DNA of 64,000 bases from Zea mays (GCF_902167145.1 NC_050098.1:16016501-16080500), one strand, 5' to 3'; shown: positions 45,366 through 56,865, counted from the stretch's first letter. Notes: generated by a model from the sequence alone, not told the origin. Numbers and translations: made by a program.

Positions 45366-46234
45366 TTCCTTCACAGGGAAGGATCCTTTTCGGGGTATCC
45401 CCCTTTCCCGGTCCCTGTTGCAAGAGATAGAGAAAGAGGAAAAAGGAAAAGGATACGAAATCGAATGACGTGGCATACCTTTTTTGGCGCGGTTATCACG
45501 GCGAAGGCGAAGCGTCGCCCGCTTCTCCTGCCAGAAACGCCGCCTTTCCTCCGCGGAGTTAATGCGACGGGGCGAGTGGTTGGCGGGGCGGCCGTTGCGC
45601 GTGCGCGAGCCGTTCGAGGGACGGATCACGGGTGCGCCGTCTTCGCGCCGTGAGAGGAGGCTCTCTTGCTACCCCTGGATGGGACGTGAGCCTGGCTGAC
45701 GACGCGACCGCTGCTCCCGCCCGCCTGCCACCGTCATTACTGCCGGCCCACTTTCGGCCGTATTGACCGTCGCGCCAGGCTGGCGCCGCTGGGTCGCCTC
45801 GAGTCGCGGCATCGGTTCCGCAACCGAAGAGGCGCGGCGGTGGCGCAAGTGGCGGTGCAGTTGCCTGCATGCAGCATCCGGCGCGCCGGTTGCGTGACGC
45901 GTGGGCCTGGGCCTCCAAGCTGGTGTGTCAGAAGTCGGAGAAGCGCGTCCACCTGGCGCGGTTGCATGCCGCCTGCATGGCTGCCCGCCCCTTCCGCCCG
46001 TTGGTCTGGGCAAAAGTGGGGGGTCGCTCGTAACCGCTGGGCGGTTGTGTGCACCACGCGCGGCGCTTTGGCTTCTTCTGCTCTGAGTCGGTTTGCATGA
46101 CATGCGGGACCTAGCCCCCGCGCCGCAGGGGAGGGCCTTGGAGTGTGTTCGAGAAGACTCAGCCTGTGGCGTTTGGGGGCGCACGTAGGGAGAGCTGCCT
46201 TTAAAAGGAGGGTGACCCCTTTTGGAAGGCAACC

Positions 46235-46585
46235 ATGTCTTCTTCCTCCCTCATGCGTCATGTCTTTCCATCTTCCAAGCCCCCAGATGGGGGGTACCCG
46301 CCGTCTTTCCGCCTCCTCATTGGAGGAACGCAACTCCGTGGGAGTTGGTACCTTTCAGCCATCGTTCGGCTTCAAGGATTTTCATCATGCAGCCCGGCCG
46401 TATCCCCCCGCCGGTGGTCACCCAAGATGGTGACCTCCAGCTTGATGGTGGGGAAAAGCGAGCCGGGCTGCGGCCTCTACCCCTCCCTCAGCCTCAAGGA
46501 TTTTCATCACCAGGGCTGGGGAGGGGAGTGTGCCGAGTTGAGGTCGGCCCCTGCGTGGGCGGCGGCCCGCTCCTTCACTCCGTGA
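46235..46585 (+). CDS. candidate antisense ORF in the Tat gypsy 3' region
   Basis: A 116-codon plus-strand frame (MSSSSLMRHVFPSSKPPDGG... ARSFTP), opposite to the element's genes. Its sequence type is familiar to me as a recurrent hypothetical protein of large grass genomes, but I cannot assign a domain. A TTTAAAA box at 46200..46206 lies only 29 bp upstream of the ATG, so the transcript start would be almost at the ATG or the start codon is further in. A GGATTTTCATCA motif occurs twice around it (46376 and 46498). It may be the counterpart of the antisense genes known in Grande/RIRE2-type elements, or chance. Confidence 0.3.
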   Translation: MSSSSLMRHVFPSSKPPDGGYPPSFRLLIGGTQLRGSWYLSAIVRLQGFSSCSPAVSPRRWSPKMVTSSLMVGKSEPGCGLYPSLSLKDFHHQGWGGECAELRSAPAWAAARSFTP

Positions 46586-47160
46586 TCTGAGGGAAGGGCG
46601 GTCGTCGTCCGTGGCGCTGGCAGCTGCACCGTGCCTGGCTCTCGGACGCGAGTGGCTTCGGAGCCGCTCGCGACGCCGGCGTCCGCCACGGCAGCTTGAA
46701 GAGGTTCTTCTGCCGGCGAGATGGCCAAGGCCGGCCACGGACCGACCTCCAACTCTACGGCCTTCTGCCCGTCCTTGCCTCACGAGTTTTGGCATGGGCG
46801 GGGGCCTCCTGGCAGCGGCATCCACCCTGAGGTCAGCGTTGCCGCTGTTCGGCCCCCGGAGCAGAAGTCGTCGTCGTCGCCGCTGCTGGAGCAGGTGATG
46901 GCGCGCCGTTCGTCGGCCTTCCGTCGCTCCGCAGGCCTTCCCCCTCGGAGTGGGGTTGTTCGTACCTGCGGAGGGGGAACCGGAGTTCCGTTTGCAATGG
47001 CACTTCGAATGCCAGTGTTTTTGTTCATTGTGGCTGTCGAGGCCTGAACATGTATGTAATTTCGGCACGGAGCCGTGTTTTTTCTTTATTTTCGAGCACT
47101 AAGTCTCGCCTGTCGATTATCTGAACCGCTTCACCAAGCATGAGTCGCCCCGTGTCAAGG

Positions 47161-48034
47161 TGACGAGTGAGGTATCCGTATCCCGGAGGCGTAGGAGTCC
47201 CTTGGCTCGATCGGCCTTGTTGTCTGAGGCTCCTCTAGCTTAGTTAAGGGGACCCCTTGGCCGCTCTTCGATGAGCCGAGACCAGGGGTAGCGATATCAG
47301 TACGAACAGAGGCGGAGTTGGCTCGAAAATGGGAACCTGGTTGGCCGGAGCCTAGCCGGGTTGTCTGTCAGCGGGGCCGACGCCGGAGTCGACCAGCCGA
47401 GGCCTCGGGTCGGGCTGGCGCCCTTGGAAGATGGTTGGCCGAGGCCCCAGGGGTAACCGGCCGAGCCGCCTGCTCGGGCCGGATTCCCGGAGAAGTCCCT
47501 GGACCGCGTCGCCATCCGAGGCCTGGTCGGATCTTCGCTGAAGGTGTCGTCGATGCCGAGGGTGCTAGCCCCCTTCCAGCGTGAAGACCCGAGCCTGCAG
47601 GATCAGATCGCCTTGTAGCGTGTGCCTTCTGCTGCCGCTGAGGCCAGAAAACACACCCTCGCTGCGCTGTAAAGCTGCGCCTTTTTTCCTCTTATTCCGA
47701 GCATCTGGACTTTTTCGTCGGTAACAGGGATGTTTGTGCGGGCGAGAGTTGCTTTTCGCGGAAGGTGATGAGTGAGGTATCCGTATCCCGGAGGCGTAGG
47801 AGTCCCTCGGCTCGGTCGGCCCTGCCGCTTACGCGTACTTTCACCCGTCCATGAGGCCCTGTCTCCGACTCAGTCGAGAAAGCTTGAAGGACCGCTTCGG
47901 CAGAAGAGCTTCCGAACGTAAAGACTTGTTCGGTCCACGGAGTCACTTTATCCGAACGCGAGTTACTTATCGCAGAAGGTGATGAGTGAGGTATCCGTAT
48001 CCCGGAGGCGTAGGAGTCCCTCGGCTCGGTCAGC
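47161..48034. repeat. dispersed 55-bp repeat, three copies
   Basis: A block with GAGTGAGGTATCCGTATCCC and GGAGGCGTAGGAGTCCC occurs at 47161..47217, 47765..47821 and 47978..48034, always in the same orientation, within the 3' region. Confidence 0.87.
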
Positions 48035-48271
48035 CTTGGCTGCTTACGTGTACTCCGTCGTTTCCAGGATCCGCTTTTCGAAGTAGTCAAAAAGCACGAA
48101 AGAAATTCTGCTAAAATGAGATCTTTTTTCGAGGAAAAAATTCGACGCAGAGGGGGTCTCCCCCCTTTTAGCCCCCGAGGGAGGGTCGGGCTTTGCCGAG
48201 GCGAGGCCGACCCTTCCTTGATGACTAAACTTTTGCGTGGGCGCGAGGTATATGAACAACTTGAAAACATC

Positions 48272-50215
48272 TTAAGGGTAGAAGCGACGTAGCTGTTTGA
48301 TGTTCCAAGCGTTGCCGTAGACCTCGCCTTGATTGTTGGCCAGCTTGTATGTTCCGGGCTTCAGAACTTTGGCAATGACGAATGGCCCCTCCCAGGGGGG
48401 CGTGAGCTTGTGCCTCCTCGGGCGTCTTGCCGCAGCCGAAGCACCAGGTCGCCCACCTGGAGGTCTCGGGACCGGACCCCTCGGGCGTGGTAGCGTCGCA
48501 GGGACTGCTGGTACCGCGCCGAGTGTAGTAAGGCCTTGTCCCGAGCCTCTCCCAGCTGGTCCAGTGAGTCTTCTCGGCTAGCTTGGTTGCTTTGATCGTT
48601 GTAGGCCCTCGTCCTCGGGGAGCCGTATTCCAGGTCAGTGGGCAAGATGGCCTCGGCCCCGTAGACCAGGAAGAACAGCGTGAAACCCGTGGCTCGGCTT
48701 GGCGTTGTCCTCAGGCTCTAGATCACCGAGGGGAGTTCCTTCATCCATCGCTTGCCGAACTTGTTGAGGCCGTTGTAGATCCGGGGCTTGAGCCCTTGCA
48801 GAATCATGCCGTTGGCACGCTCCACTTGCCCGTTCGACATGGGATGGGCCACAGCGGCCCAGTCCACCCGGACGTGGTGATCCTCGCAAAAATCCAAGAA
48901 TTTTTTGCCGGTGAACTGGGTACCGTTGTCGGTGATGATGGAGTTTGGGACCCCGAAGCGATGGATGATGTTGGTGAAGAACGCCACCGCCTGCTTGGAC
49001 CTGATGCTGTTCAGGGGTCGGACCTCGATCCACTTGGAGAATTTGTCGATGGCGACCAGCAGGTGCGTGTAGCCCCCGGGCGCCTTCTGCAAGGGACCGA
49101 CGAGGTCCAGACCCCATACAGCAAAGGGCCAGGTGATGGGTATCGTCTGCAGAGCCTGAGCGGGCAGGTGGGTCTGCTTCGCATAGAATTGGCACCCTTC
49201 GCAGGTGCGGACAATTCTAGTGGCGTCAGCCACCGCCGTTGGCCAGTAGAAGCCTTGCCGGAAAGCATTCCCGACAAGGGCTCGAGGCGCTGCATGATGA
49301 CCGCAAGCCCTCGAGTGTATTTCCTGCAGGAGTTCCTGACCTTCGGCGATGGAGATGCATCGCTGGAGGATGCCCGAGGGGCTCCGGTGGTAGAGCTCCT
49401 CCTCGTCGCCCAGCAAGACGAACGACTTGGCGCGTCGTGCTACCCGCCGAGCCTCGGCTTGGTCGAGGGGTAGCTCTCCCTGGCGGAGATATCGCAGGTA
49501 CGGGGCCTGCCAGTTTCGATCAGGCGTGGCCCCGCTCTGCTCCTCCTCGACGTCCAGTGCCTCGCCCTCGGGGGCCGAGGGTACCTCGGGCTGGACCGCG
49601 GACGCCTCGGGCTGATCCGAGGGCGCCTCGGGCTGTGCCGAGGGTGCCTCGGGCTCTGCCGAGGGTGCCTCGGGCTTGGGAGCGTCGTCGATCTTGACGG
49701 AGGGTTGATGCAGATCCCGGGAGAAGACGTCCGGGGGAACCGTTGTTCGCCCCGAGGCTATTTTAGCCAGCTCGTCTGCAGTCTCGTTGTAGCGCCGAGC
49801 GATGTGGTTGAGCTCGAGCCCGTAGAACTTGTCTTCCAGGCGTCGAACCTCATCGCAGTAGGCCTCCATCTTCGGGTCGCGGCAGTGGGAGTTCTTCATG
49901 ACTTGGTCGATGACGAGCTGCGAGTCACCGCGGGCGTCGAGGCGTCTGACCCCTAGCTCGATGGCGATCCGCAACCCGTTGACCAGAGCCTCGTACTCAG
50001 CCACATTGTTGGACGCCGGGAAATGGAGGCGTAGCACGTAGCGTAGGTGCTTCCCGAGGGGTGAGATGAAGAGCAGGCCCGCGCCGGCTCCCGTCTTCAT
50101 CAGCGACCCGTCAAAAAACATGGTCCAGAGCTCTGGTTGGATCGGAGCTGTCGGCAGCTGGGTGTCGACCCATTCGGCTACGAAGTCCGCCAACACCTGG
50201 GATTTGATGGCCTTC
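48272..50215 (-). pseudogene. Tat gypsy pol, RNase H and integrase part
   Basis: Minus-strand continuation of pol after copy 2. RNase H: MFFDGSLMKTGAGAG, EYEALVNGLRIA, DSQLVIDQV and the NETADELAKIAS tail. Integrase: an HHCC zinc finger (HSRACGHHAAP... CEGCQFY), the catalytic core with GLDLVGPLQKAPGG, ITDNGTQF and GQVERANG (D, D, E), then a C-terminal chromatin-binding-type part (GDLVLRLRQ, GPFVIAKVL). An Ala/Glu/Pro-rich repeat (about 49560..49680, PSAEPEAPSA-like) links RNase H and integrase. Breaks: TAG at 48718..48720 inside the integrase and a frameshift near 48430. The frame ends YP-stop at 48272..48274. Confidence 0.9.
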
Positions 50216-50913
50216 TGTTGGGGGCCTTCGTCCTCCGAAGGTCCTCAAAAACATGATTTAACAATGTTTTCCAAGTGGATTATGTGAACAGGTACCTTCG
50301 GACTCAGAATTACGAACATGAAGTGCGGTCAGGACGAAGCCTGAACCAGACGAAGGACGGGCTGATTACCAAGCTCCACGAAGGATGGTGCACAGCCGAA
50401 GCTGTGCGCAGGGAAGCTTCGTCGCGATAGCAGAGAGGGGAACCGACTTAAAGATGAAAAGACTACGTGGACCTTGTCAGGTTTCCATAAGTCATTGACA
50501 AATGTAATGGACATAAATGTAATTTTACGTGGGCTGCGTCCCGCGTCTATAAATAGATGAACAGTACTCCCGTACTGTTCAGGCTGACTTGGCATTTGCT
50601 TTTGCGTCACGCTTGTACTTTTTATCTTCTCTCAGGACCGAAGGTACATTTGTAATTTGAAATCATTTCTATTTTTCCATGTTAATAAAATAGAAATGAT
50701 TCTATGATGATGCTTATATTATATTTCATGCTTTATATGAATCCTTCGTCATTACTTGTTATGTTTACGAAGGTATGTCTCTTATGACCTTCGTCCGAAA
50801 CTCATTATTTCCCGAAGGGACATAATGCTTCGAAGGACGAAGGACTTTAACACTTAACACTTTTTATGTTGCCTTGTTCTTAATTCTTAGCATTTGAGAA
50901 CAAGTCATCAACA
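50216..50913 (+). repeat. 5' LTR of pol-less gypsy copy 2
   Basis: TGTTGGGGGCCTTCG...CATCAACA, followed by TTGGCGCCCACCTCCGG as presumed primer-binding site. TATA box TATAAATA at 50548..50555. Confidence 0.95.
50548..50555 (+). promoter_or_regulatory. LTR TATA box, copy 2
   Basis: TATAAATA followed by GATGAACAGTAC; the same context occurs at 36016 (copy 1) and 57362 (3' LTR). Confidence 0.7.
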
Positions 50914-50987
50914 TTGGCGCCCACCTCCGGTGAACTCACTTCCACTTCGAGTTTTTTGAACACCTTCGGAAGCTATAGACCCTCGCT

Positions 50988-52505
50988 ATGGCACCGAAGA
51001 AAGCTTCAGCGACTGGGGCTGCAGCACTGCAACCGCTGGACCCCAACCAGGAGACCGTCTCTCTCCGGGAGGCCCGAAACCAGAAGAGGAAGGCTGTCAG
51101 CCCGACGATTCAGGAGGATGAACTAGACCAAGAGATCAGGGACATGGAGATGCTACATCAACAGGTGCAGAGGAAGAAGGAGAAGATGGCCAGGCTAGCT
51201 GAGCTGCAGAGGCAGATAGACGAAGCTTCTGAAGAAGTCCGTCACCTTACCCACGATGAGCAGAACCGAAGGCCTCAACAAAAAGACCTTCATCAGGAGG
51301 GCTTCTTCAATGAAGATGACTGGTATGATAATTTTCATCATGGAAATTTTGTTTTCGACGATGCTTCTCCTCTGTCCGCTGAGCTGCAGGCTACACCTTG
51401 GCCTTCGTCCTATAAGCCACCCCAGCTTCCCATGTTCGATGGCCATTCGGACCCGAAGCAGTTCTTGATGAGTTACGAAGCAACAGTGTCTTCGTATGGT
51501 GGCAATGCTGCAGTAATGGCAAAGTCTTTCGTTATGGCCGTCAGGAGTGTTGCTCAGACCTGGTATTCCTCCCTTCGGCCAGGAACGATCACTTCATGGC
51601 AGAAGCTGAAGGATATGTTATTGACCAGCTTTCAAGGATTTCAGACGAAACCGGTCACTGCTCAAGCCTTGTTCCAGTGCACTCAGGATCATGAAGAATA
51701 CCTTCAGGCGTATGTCAGAAGGTTCTTGCGTTTGAGGGCGCAGGCACCAACGGTGCCCAATGAAATTGTCACCGAAGCCATGATCAAGGGGCTTCGTCCT
51801 GGACCTGCTGCTCAATACTTTGCTAGGAAGCCTCCTCAGACCCTGGAGAAGCTGCTCCAAAAGATGGACGAGTACATTCGTGCTGACAATGACTTTCGCC
51901 AAAGAAGGGAGGAGGCCTTCAGATTTTCCGAAATGACAAGGGGCTTCGGAGGAAGATCCTATCCGAGGCATGTCAGGTCCATCCACAACTCCACTCAGAA
52001 TGATGATAAGGGGAGTCAGCAGAACAGACCGCAGTGCTCTTCACAGGCTTCGGGGCAACAGCAAAGCTCCTTCCGACCACCAGCTCCAAGAGGCAGAGGC
52101 GCCAGGGGCTTCGGCGGAAGATTCGGGGATCAACCCAGAAGAATATTTTGCTTATTCTGTGGTGAAAACAAAGGTCATACTACCAGGATGTGTCATGTTA
52201 CCATTCAGAAGCAAAAAGAGATAGCCGAAGCTGCCGCGCAACAGGCTCAGCCGAAGCAGGTCATGCACACTGCTTCGTATCATTCGCCCTACATCCCAGA
52301 ATATGTGGGCAACCATCCTGCACTCTCTGCTGCTTCGGCAAGTCAGCCTTCAGCTTCCTGGCAACAGCCCCCGCCTCCACCTCCGTTGCAACAAGGCCAG
52401 CAGCTAGAAGGGAGCCAATATGCTCCACATCAAAGGGACTTCAGAGAACAGTCCGAAGCTCGCACGGTCAACAGCACCGTGCCAGAGTCAAAACACATCT
52501 ATTGA
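50988..52505 (+). CDS. Gag of pol-less gypsy copy 2
   Basis: An intact 505-residue frame from ATG 50988 to TGA. Residues about 20-95 are a charged, coiled-coil-like region (DELDQEIRDMEMLHQQVQRK). The retrotransposon gag core follows (QLPMFDGHSDPKQFLMSYEA, AQTWYSSLRPGTITSWQKLK, EEYLQAYVRRFLRLRAQAP). Near residue 390 is a zinc-knuckle-like CLFCGENKGHTTRMC with spacing CX2CX5HX4C rather than the usual CX2CX4HX4C. A Gln/Pro-rich tail ends the protein. Gag should assemble particles around the element RNA. The protein ends without a protease domain, and no pol frame follows. Copy 1 has a broken homologue. Confidence 0.92.
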   Translation: MAPKKASATGAAALQPLDPNQETVSLREARNQKRKAVSPTIQEDELDQEIRDMEMLHQQVQRKKEKMARLAELQRQIDEASEEVRHLTHDEQNRRPQQKDLHQEGFFNEDDWYDNFHHGNFVFDDASPLSAELQATPWPSSYKPPQLPMFDGHSDPKQFLMSYEATVSSYGGNAAVMAKSFVMAVRSVAQTWYSSLRPGTITSWQKLKDMLLTSFQGFQTKPVTAQALFQCTQDHEEYLQAYVRRFLRLRAQAPTVPNEIVTEAMIKGLRPGPAAQYFARKPPQTLEKLLQKMDEYIRADNDFRQRREEAFRFSEMTRGFGGRSYPRHVRSIHNSTQNDDKGSQQNRPQCSSQASGQQQSSFRPPAPRGRGARGFGGRFGDQPRRIFCLFCGENKGHTTRMCHVTIQKQKEIAEAAAQQAQPKQVMHTASYHSPYIPEYVGNHPALSAASASQPSASWQQPPPPPPLQQGQQLEGSQYAPHQRDFREQSEARTVNSTVPESKHIY

Positions 52506-52679
52506 CAAATATCCTACCTTAATAGCAATCTTTTTCATTCAGTTTTATTTTTTGTAATAAAGGACATTGTTTAGGTTTCATGTAATTAGTTTCGTTGATT
52601 CCTACAAGAAAAATATGTTTTCTTCACAGGTTTGTGATAATAAAAAGGACCTTCGGACTATCGAAAATTCTTCGAAGCA

Positions 52680-52995
52680 ACAAAAAGTCGTTCTAAGGAA
52701 CGCAGAGTAAGTCTGACGAAGTCACAAAAAGTTGTTCCGAAGGGAGCGCAGTGTAAGTTTTCTGCTCCAAAGTCGTTCCAAAAGGAATGCAGAGCATACA
52801 GCGAAAAGTCAACGCTGATACCGCCTAAGTAAAAGGCGAAGAAGCTCCAAAGACGTTCCTAAGGGAATGCAGAGCTTATACCGCCTAAGTAAAAGGCGAA
52901 GAAGTTCCAAAGACGTTCCTAAGGGGATGCAGAACTTACAGCGAAAAATAAACGCTGATTCCGCTGAAGTAAAAGGCGAAGAAGCTCCTAAGGGA
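52680..52995. repeat. CGTTCCTAAGGG repeats between the convergent genes (copy 2)
   Basis: Five or more copies of a GTCGTTCC(T/A)AAGGGAATGCAG-type module with GGCGAAGAAG spacers, between the end of gag and the antisense gene. A perfect-looking segment is duplicated around 52825..52895. Confidence 0.8.
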
Positions 52996-53496
52996 GGCTT
53001 ATAATGAAAAAGTCAGTATTGATACAAAAGATTGTGCCCCATTGCAGGAATGTGCGTATCTTCGGCACAAAATATCATTCTGCATAACATAACATCATGA
53101 CATCATTTTGCATAGCATAATCATCATACATCATGCTGCATGTGGCACAAGAAGGGGGCATGTTATCGATCTTCGGAAAATGCTTTGAAAAAGGGCAAAT
53201 CATGCCAAGTTACAGGGAGAAACAATATTGATTTTCGAGGTATAGCTTCGGAGATTATTTTTACGAAGCTTGGATATTTCTTATCAGAACACTATGGATA
53301 TTGTCGTGATAAATGATAAATTCTTCTTCACGAAGCATGAAAAGAAGGGAAGGTGTTTTTTTCGTCGAAGACTCAAAAATGGTACGTGTTTAAAGTTTCA
53401 TGCATCGTAAAGAATTGAATCATAAAACAAGTATATTACATACAGGATTACAGAATATTACACAAATCATATATCAAATGTTTTTTGCAATAGCAC

Positions 53497-56400
53497 TTAG
53501 TCTTCCCTAAGTACTATCTCTGCAGCTTCGTTCAGCAGTCGATCGACAACCTGATCCATGATAGCTTCGGCCATCTTTTTAATTTCGTCGTCATCTTTAG
53601 GCTGAGGGCCCGAAGATGCTTTAGTAGGATCTGAGTGAGGACGGGATACTATTACATCATTATTACAGATCGCGAACGAACTATAAAATTAAAAGTTATA
53701 ATGCAATGAAAACTATTCGCTAGTACCTATTTGCCCTTCGGGCTCTGCGTTTTTCTCAGCAGCTTCGGCTACTTTTCTAGCCTCATGAATCCCTTTCTCG
53801 CTTTTCTGAATGATTTCTTGGGCCATTTCTCTACCACCGTTGTCCCAGATGTCGGTGAAAAATTTTCCCCCAACCGCGCTAGCTTCGGCTGAAGGATCTT
53901 TTATATCTTCAGTGGACAAGGTGGCTTCGGACTGCGATAAAATCTTTACATGTTCACATCCTTTCCCCTCCAAAATAGTGGCAATCCCTCTGGCACCAGA
54001 AAAAGCGCAGATGTCACCGCGGCTACTCAGGATTTCCTCGAAGGCCTCCGCCTCATGATTGATCCATTCCAGGGGACCTTCGGGGTTACCTCTTATAAAG
54101 TTTTCTTCTTGCGAAAATGCGCCAATGCTGGCGAAGCTAGTTTTTATTTTCTTGACACACTCTATAGATTTGTCGAAGCATTTCTTCTTGGCTGACCGAA
54201 GCTCTTTAACAGTTTCTTCTAAATAATTTGCCCATTGGTCGCTGAGTTCTCGCCTTGTTTCTTCAAGTATGCATTCCTCTTTAGCTCTGGCTAATTGTTT
54301 ACGAAGGTTTTCAATTTCACACTTCTGAGCTTCGGCCTGACCTTTGAAAATAGCTTCGTCTTCTTTTATTTTATTTATTAAGGAATGCAATATTTTGTCT
54401 TTTTCGAGACCTTCGTTCCTCAGTTCAATTACTTCGGAACGAAGGTTGCTCAGGGCTATAGTACATCCTTCGTCCTCAGCATCTTTCTGTGCTCTGAGGG
54501 CATTGCTGAGTATCAGGCCCTGCAGACAGGAATATGTCTGTGTTAATAGTTTTAAACAAACGAAAAATTTTGAATTCAACAAAAATATAAGAATTCCATT
54601 TGTCGCACCTTTAAACTGTTGTAAGCTAGGCTGTCAGCCAGATCGTTCTTTGACAGCACCGAAAGTCCGTCTTCTAAAGTTGGAAATCCGAAGCTTCTGC
54701 TTATCTCCCGACAGACAGAAATTTCCTTGCTGTCGGGGAGGCAATACAAGAAATCTTCTTCTCCACTGCCATTAAATATCAACGCCCTCTTTGGATATTT
54801 CAACTTTTGGGCATAGTGTTGGGCCTCTTGTTCTTCTTTTTCTGTTAATTTTTTCCCCGAAGCATGACGAAAAATATAATCACGAATTTTGGATGCTTCG
54901 GGGGTAACAACACCAGTTCCTTCAGCAAAAGTTGGCTTTGTTATTTTTTCTGCCTCACTTTCCAAGGTCTTTGCCTTTGAGGGCTCTGAGGGCCCAGCTT
55001 CGGCTTCAGTATCTTGCTCTGGAGCTTTAGAACCCGAAGCTTCGACTGTTGTTTCAGGAGTGACGGCAGCCTTCTTCGGAGGGGTGCTTGAAGATTTGAT
55101 CGTTTCCAGCACATCTAGCACATTAGCCATTCTCCTTCTTTTCGGAGTCACTGCTGGCACTTTTTGATTACTTACTGTTTCAATGTTTGCCACAGGACTC
55201 AAAACTTCTGATGTTTTGGAGTCCTCGGTTGCTTCCTTTACCTCTTCCATTTTTTCTGTGAATGGCGCTTCGGCCTTCTCTTTCGTTTCTGATAACAAAA
55301 TTTTTGATTGCTCCAATTTTGTCTTCGTTGGTATTTCGGCTGTTTCTGTGGCTTCTGGCAGCAAAGTTGGCTCGGCTGGTTTTTCAGCTTCGGTGGCCGA
55401 AGAAGTCTCTCCGGTAAACTCAGGCACCGAAGCTGGTTCAATATAACGCGGTCGATAAGTAAGAACCTTTATCTTCTTCCTTTTCGGTTCTGGCTCGCTA
55501 GGAGCAGCTGTAGTTTCTTCTTTTGCAGAGGTTGTATTTTTTCTCTTCTGCCTTCGAATGGGGTAGCAATAGTCAGGGTAGACGAACCCGATGGCATCAA
55601 ATACCCGATTCAGCCTTTTCTTTTTTCGGCCTCTGAAGGCTGCTGACATTGCAGTATCTTCGGCCTTCGAGTATGTCCCAAGCAGCTCATCACTTAAATT
55701 GTCAATGCTTTTCAATCACTCATCGTCTGGCTCAATAAATTTATCTTCAAATTTAAAAGTGTACTTAAACCTGACGAGTCCACCTTCGTCGGCCTTTTTA
55801 ACGATTTCTTGTGGCATTTCCCATTTCTCCGCAAGCGGCCACACCCTGAAGGCAATATGCTCTTGTACTAAGTCCCTTGTTCCTATAAAAGAGCAGACAA
55901 CGCCGAAGGCTCTTTGGCACTCTTCGGCGGCTTCGTTCATTTCAACCTTCGGCCTCCGAAGGCCGAAGCTTTGCCAAATAGGACGCATAATTATACCTTT
56001 GATGTCTTCTCGTACTGATAAGTCATTCTTCACATAAAACCATTCTGTCATCCAATCCCCGGGCCATCTCTTCCGAAAAGTTGGTACGGGACAGCTTGCC
56101 CCGGACCGAGAGACGAAGCTGTAGCAGCCAAAGTTGTTATGGTACTGTTCTTTGCCCCAAGGTTTTGTTTCATATAATAATTCATGAACATTATAGAAGC
56201 TTCTTGCGTCAGGCTTCAGACCTTGGCTTCTCGTGGCCCACACGAAGATATTTAGCCTTATAATAGCCTCTGGAGTAAGTTGATGAAGATAGACTTCGAA
56301 GATTTTCAACACCTCCACGACGAAGCTGCTCAAGGGGAATCGCAATCCGGCTTTCAAAAAGCTTCGGTACACCACAACTTCATTTTCTTCAGGGTGTGGA

Positions 56401-56723
56401 CAAGTCTTTTCCCCTTCGTCCGCCCTCACAATGGACAGATCCCGGAAATACCTTCCTCTCATATTAACAAGATGATTCTCTTTGATAGTTGATTTACCAT
56501 AAACTGAATGGCTTGGTCGCCAGGGGCGATCTTCGGAGTCTTCGCCACCGCTGTCCACATCATAACTTTCACTGTCACCAGTATCTTCAGACAGCCCTTC
56601 CAGAATTTCCCTGGTGATCTTTTCTGTGTTGGTCTTCGACATTGCTATAAGAAACCCTAAGTTCTTCTCTTCATCAAGACTCAGCTTCATTTCAGCAGCA
56701 GCCTTCTTAGCAGCTTCAGACAT
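53497..56723 (-). CDS. antisense spliced gene of pol-less gypsy copy 2
   Basis: Three exons: complement(54609..56723), complement(53727..54519), complement(53497..53648), with GT...AG introns of 89 and 78 bp (phases 0 and 1). Coding length is 3060 bp (1019 aa) if one TGA at 55716..55718 (codon 336) is read through; copy 1 has Trp there. Start ATG is 56723 (MSEAAKKAAAEMKL). Residues about 100-250 (GLRFPLSSFVVEVLKIFEVYLHQ-like) match the plant PF04195 'putative gypsy type transposon' region; a KKRLNRVFDAIGFVYPDY block, a long Glu/Lys/Pro/Thr-rich linker, then exon 2 with predicted coiled coils (ALRAQKDAEDEG, KDKILHSLINKIKED) and FFTDIWDNGGREMAQEI. A TATA box is 143 bp upstream. Function unknown; related antisense ORFs occur in Grande/RIRE2-type elements. 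Confidence 0.85.
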
Positions 56724-56865
56724 CTTCGGAAACACTAAAAAATTGTTTTCAAAGCCGAAGCTTCAAAGCTAAAAGCTTAGCAGATCACAGTGCACAAGAG
56801 CTAAAAAATGAGTGAGCAAGAGTGGTTGGCCAGAAAGCGTGCAAAATAAGTTTGCGGTATGGCCG

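Larger units (their letters stand above)
44431..48271 (-). other. long 3' region of the Tat gypsy element
   Basis: 3.8 kb of GC-rich, largely non-coding sequence between pol and the 3' LTR. It contains a roughly 75-bp tandem repeat (45143..45365), a 55-bp dispersed repeat in three copies (47161, 47765, 47978), and a candidate small ORF on the plus strand (46235..46585). Long untranslated or antisense-coding regions at this position are characteristic of Tat-lineage elements. Confidence 0.7.

Noticed and set aside
45559..46333. Long overlapping Arg/Pro-rich minus-strand frames in the Tat 3' region
   Set aside because: Several frames are open at once in GC-rich DNA, without domains; no sign of coding selection.
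48583..49473. 296-codon plus-strand frame opposite the integrase
   Set aside because: Shadow of the minus-strand integrase reading frame; no independent motif.
50329..50610. 93-codon minus-strand frame found identically at 57143..57424
   Set aside because: It lies wholly inside the two identical LTRs of copy 2; the duplication reflects the LTRs, and copy 1 does not keep the frame.
55498..56406. Treating each antisense open frame in copy 2 as a separate gene
   Set aside because: The frames at 55716..56735 and 54576..55715 are in phase and separated by one TGA that is Trp in copy 1, and the third is joined by a conserved intron; they form one gene.
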